From assembly GCA_026390215.1 (NCBI GenBank), contig JAPLGJ010000199.1:1-5988 (forward strand): a DNA stretch of 5,988 nt. Direction: 5' to 3'. Below the pieces are notes generated by a model. That model searched no databases and had not been told where the DNA came from. It worked only from the letters and a program-made list of their open reading frames with translations. This document shows, piece by piece, positions 5,947 to 5,988 of the stretch. The translations under genes were made by a program, and so were the position numbers. Source of the DNA: Caldisericota bacterium (GTDB lineage: Bacteria; Caldisericota; Caldisericia; Cryosericales; Cryosericaceae). The stretch's first letter is position 1, and every line of letters begins with the position of its first letter.

Positions 5947-5988
5947 ATGGTGGACATGGATAAACACGTTGCAGCAGAAACCACAGGT
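5947..5988 (+). CDS. Start of an unidentified protein, cut by the right edge
   Basis: Only 14 codons are visible (MVDMDKHVAAETTG), too few to assign a family. The start is well supported by GAGGAG 5 nt upstream and by the strong promoter at 5876-5904. The beginning is hydrophilic, with no signal peptide so far. It has its own promoter, so it is a separate transcription unit from the dnaX operon. Confidence 0.8.
   Translation, partial: MVDMDKHVAAETTG

Overview
This is a bacterial chromosomal segment of moderately high GC. It reads as ordinary housekeeping DNA with a few unusual details and no phage, IS or CRISPR signature. Every gene that decides the picture (hisS, dnaX, the YbaB/EbfC gene, recR) is a core bacterial gene. 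I cannot place the organism securely. Start codons include ATG and GTG. Shine-Dalgarno sequences are clear at most genes. Several promoter candidates share a TTG-type -35, a 16-17 bp spacer and a TAtAcT-type -10.

Layout, left to right. (1) Positions 1-178, minus strand: a candidate 6S RNA (ssrS) behind a TATAAT promoter, directly downstream of hisS. (2) 249-1508, minus strand: complete histidyl-tRNA synthetase. (3) About 1509-1739: divergent promoter region. (4) 1740-2585, plus strand: a membrane-anchored NERD-domain protein of unknown role. (5) 2548-2940, minus strand: a remnant of a SanA/YdcF-type DUF218 protein that keeps its N-terminal anchor, its first motif and its C-terminal motif but has lost the middle of the domain in frame; its tail overlaps the NERD gene tail to tail. 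(6) 3000-5536, plus strand: the classic dnaX - ybaB/ebfC - recR operon, with gaps of 20 and 3 nt, starting from a promoter so close to the dnaX ATG that the mRNA should be nearly leaderless. (7) 5537-5946: a 410-nt gap without a credible complete gene; it holds a strong hairpin, a long open frame lacking a start codon, and at its right end a near-consensus promoter with a short structured leader. (8) 5947 to the edge: the first 14 codons of an unidentified gene.

Together the genes serve translation (HisRS), transcription control by a regulatory RNA (6S), replication (clamp-loader subunit DnaX) and recombinational repair (RecR, with YbaB/EbfC as nucleoid-associated DNA binder). The best candidates for a second look are the 6S RNA, the internally deleted DUF218 gene, the near-leaderless dnaX start and an unusual serine in HisRS motif 2. 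I did not find a convincing new multi-gene system.
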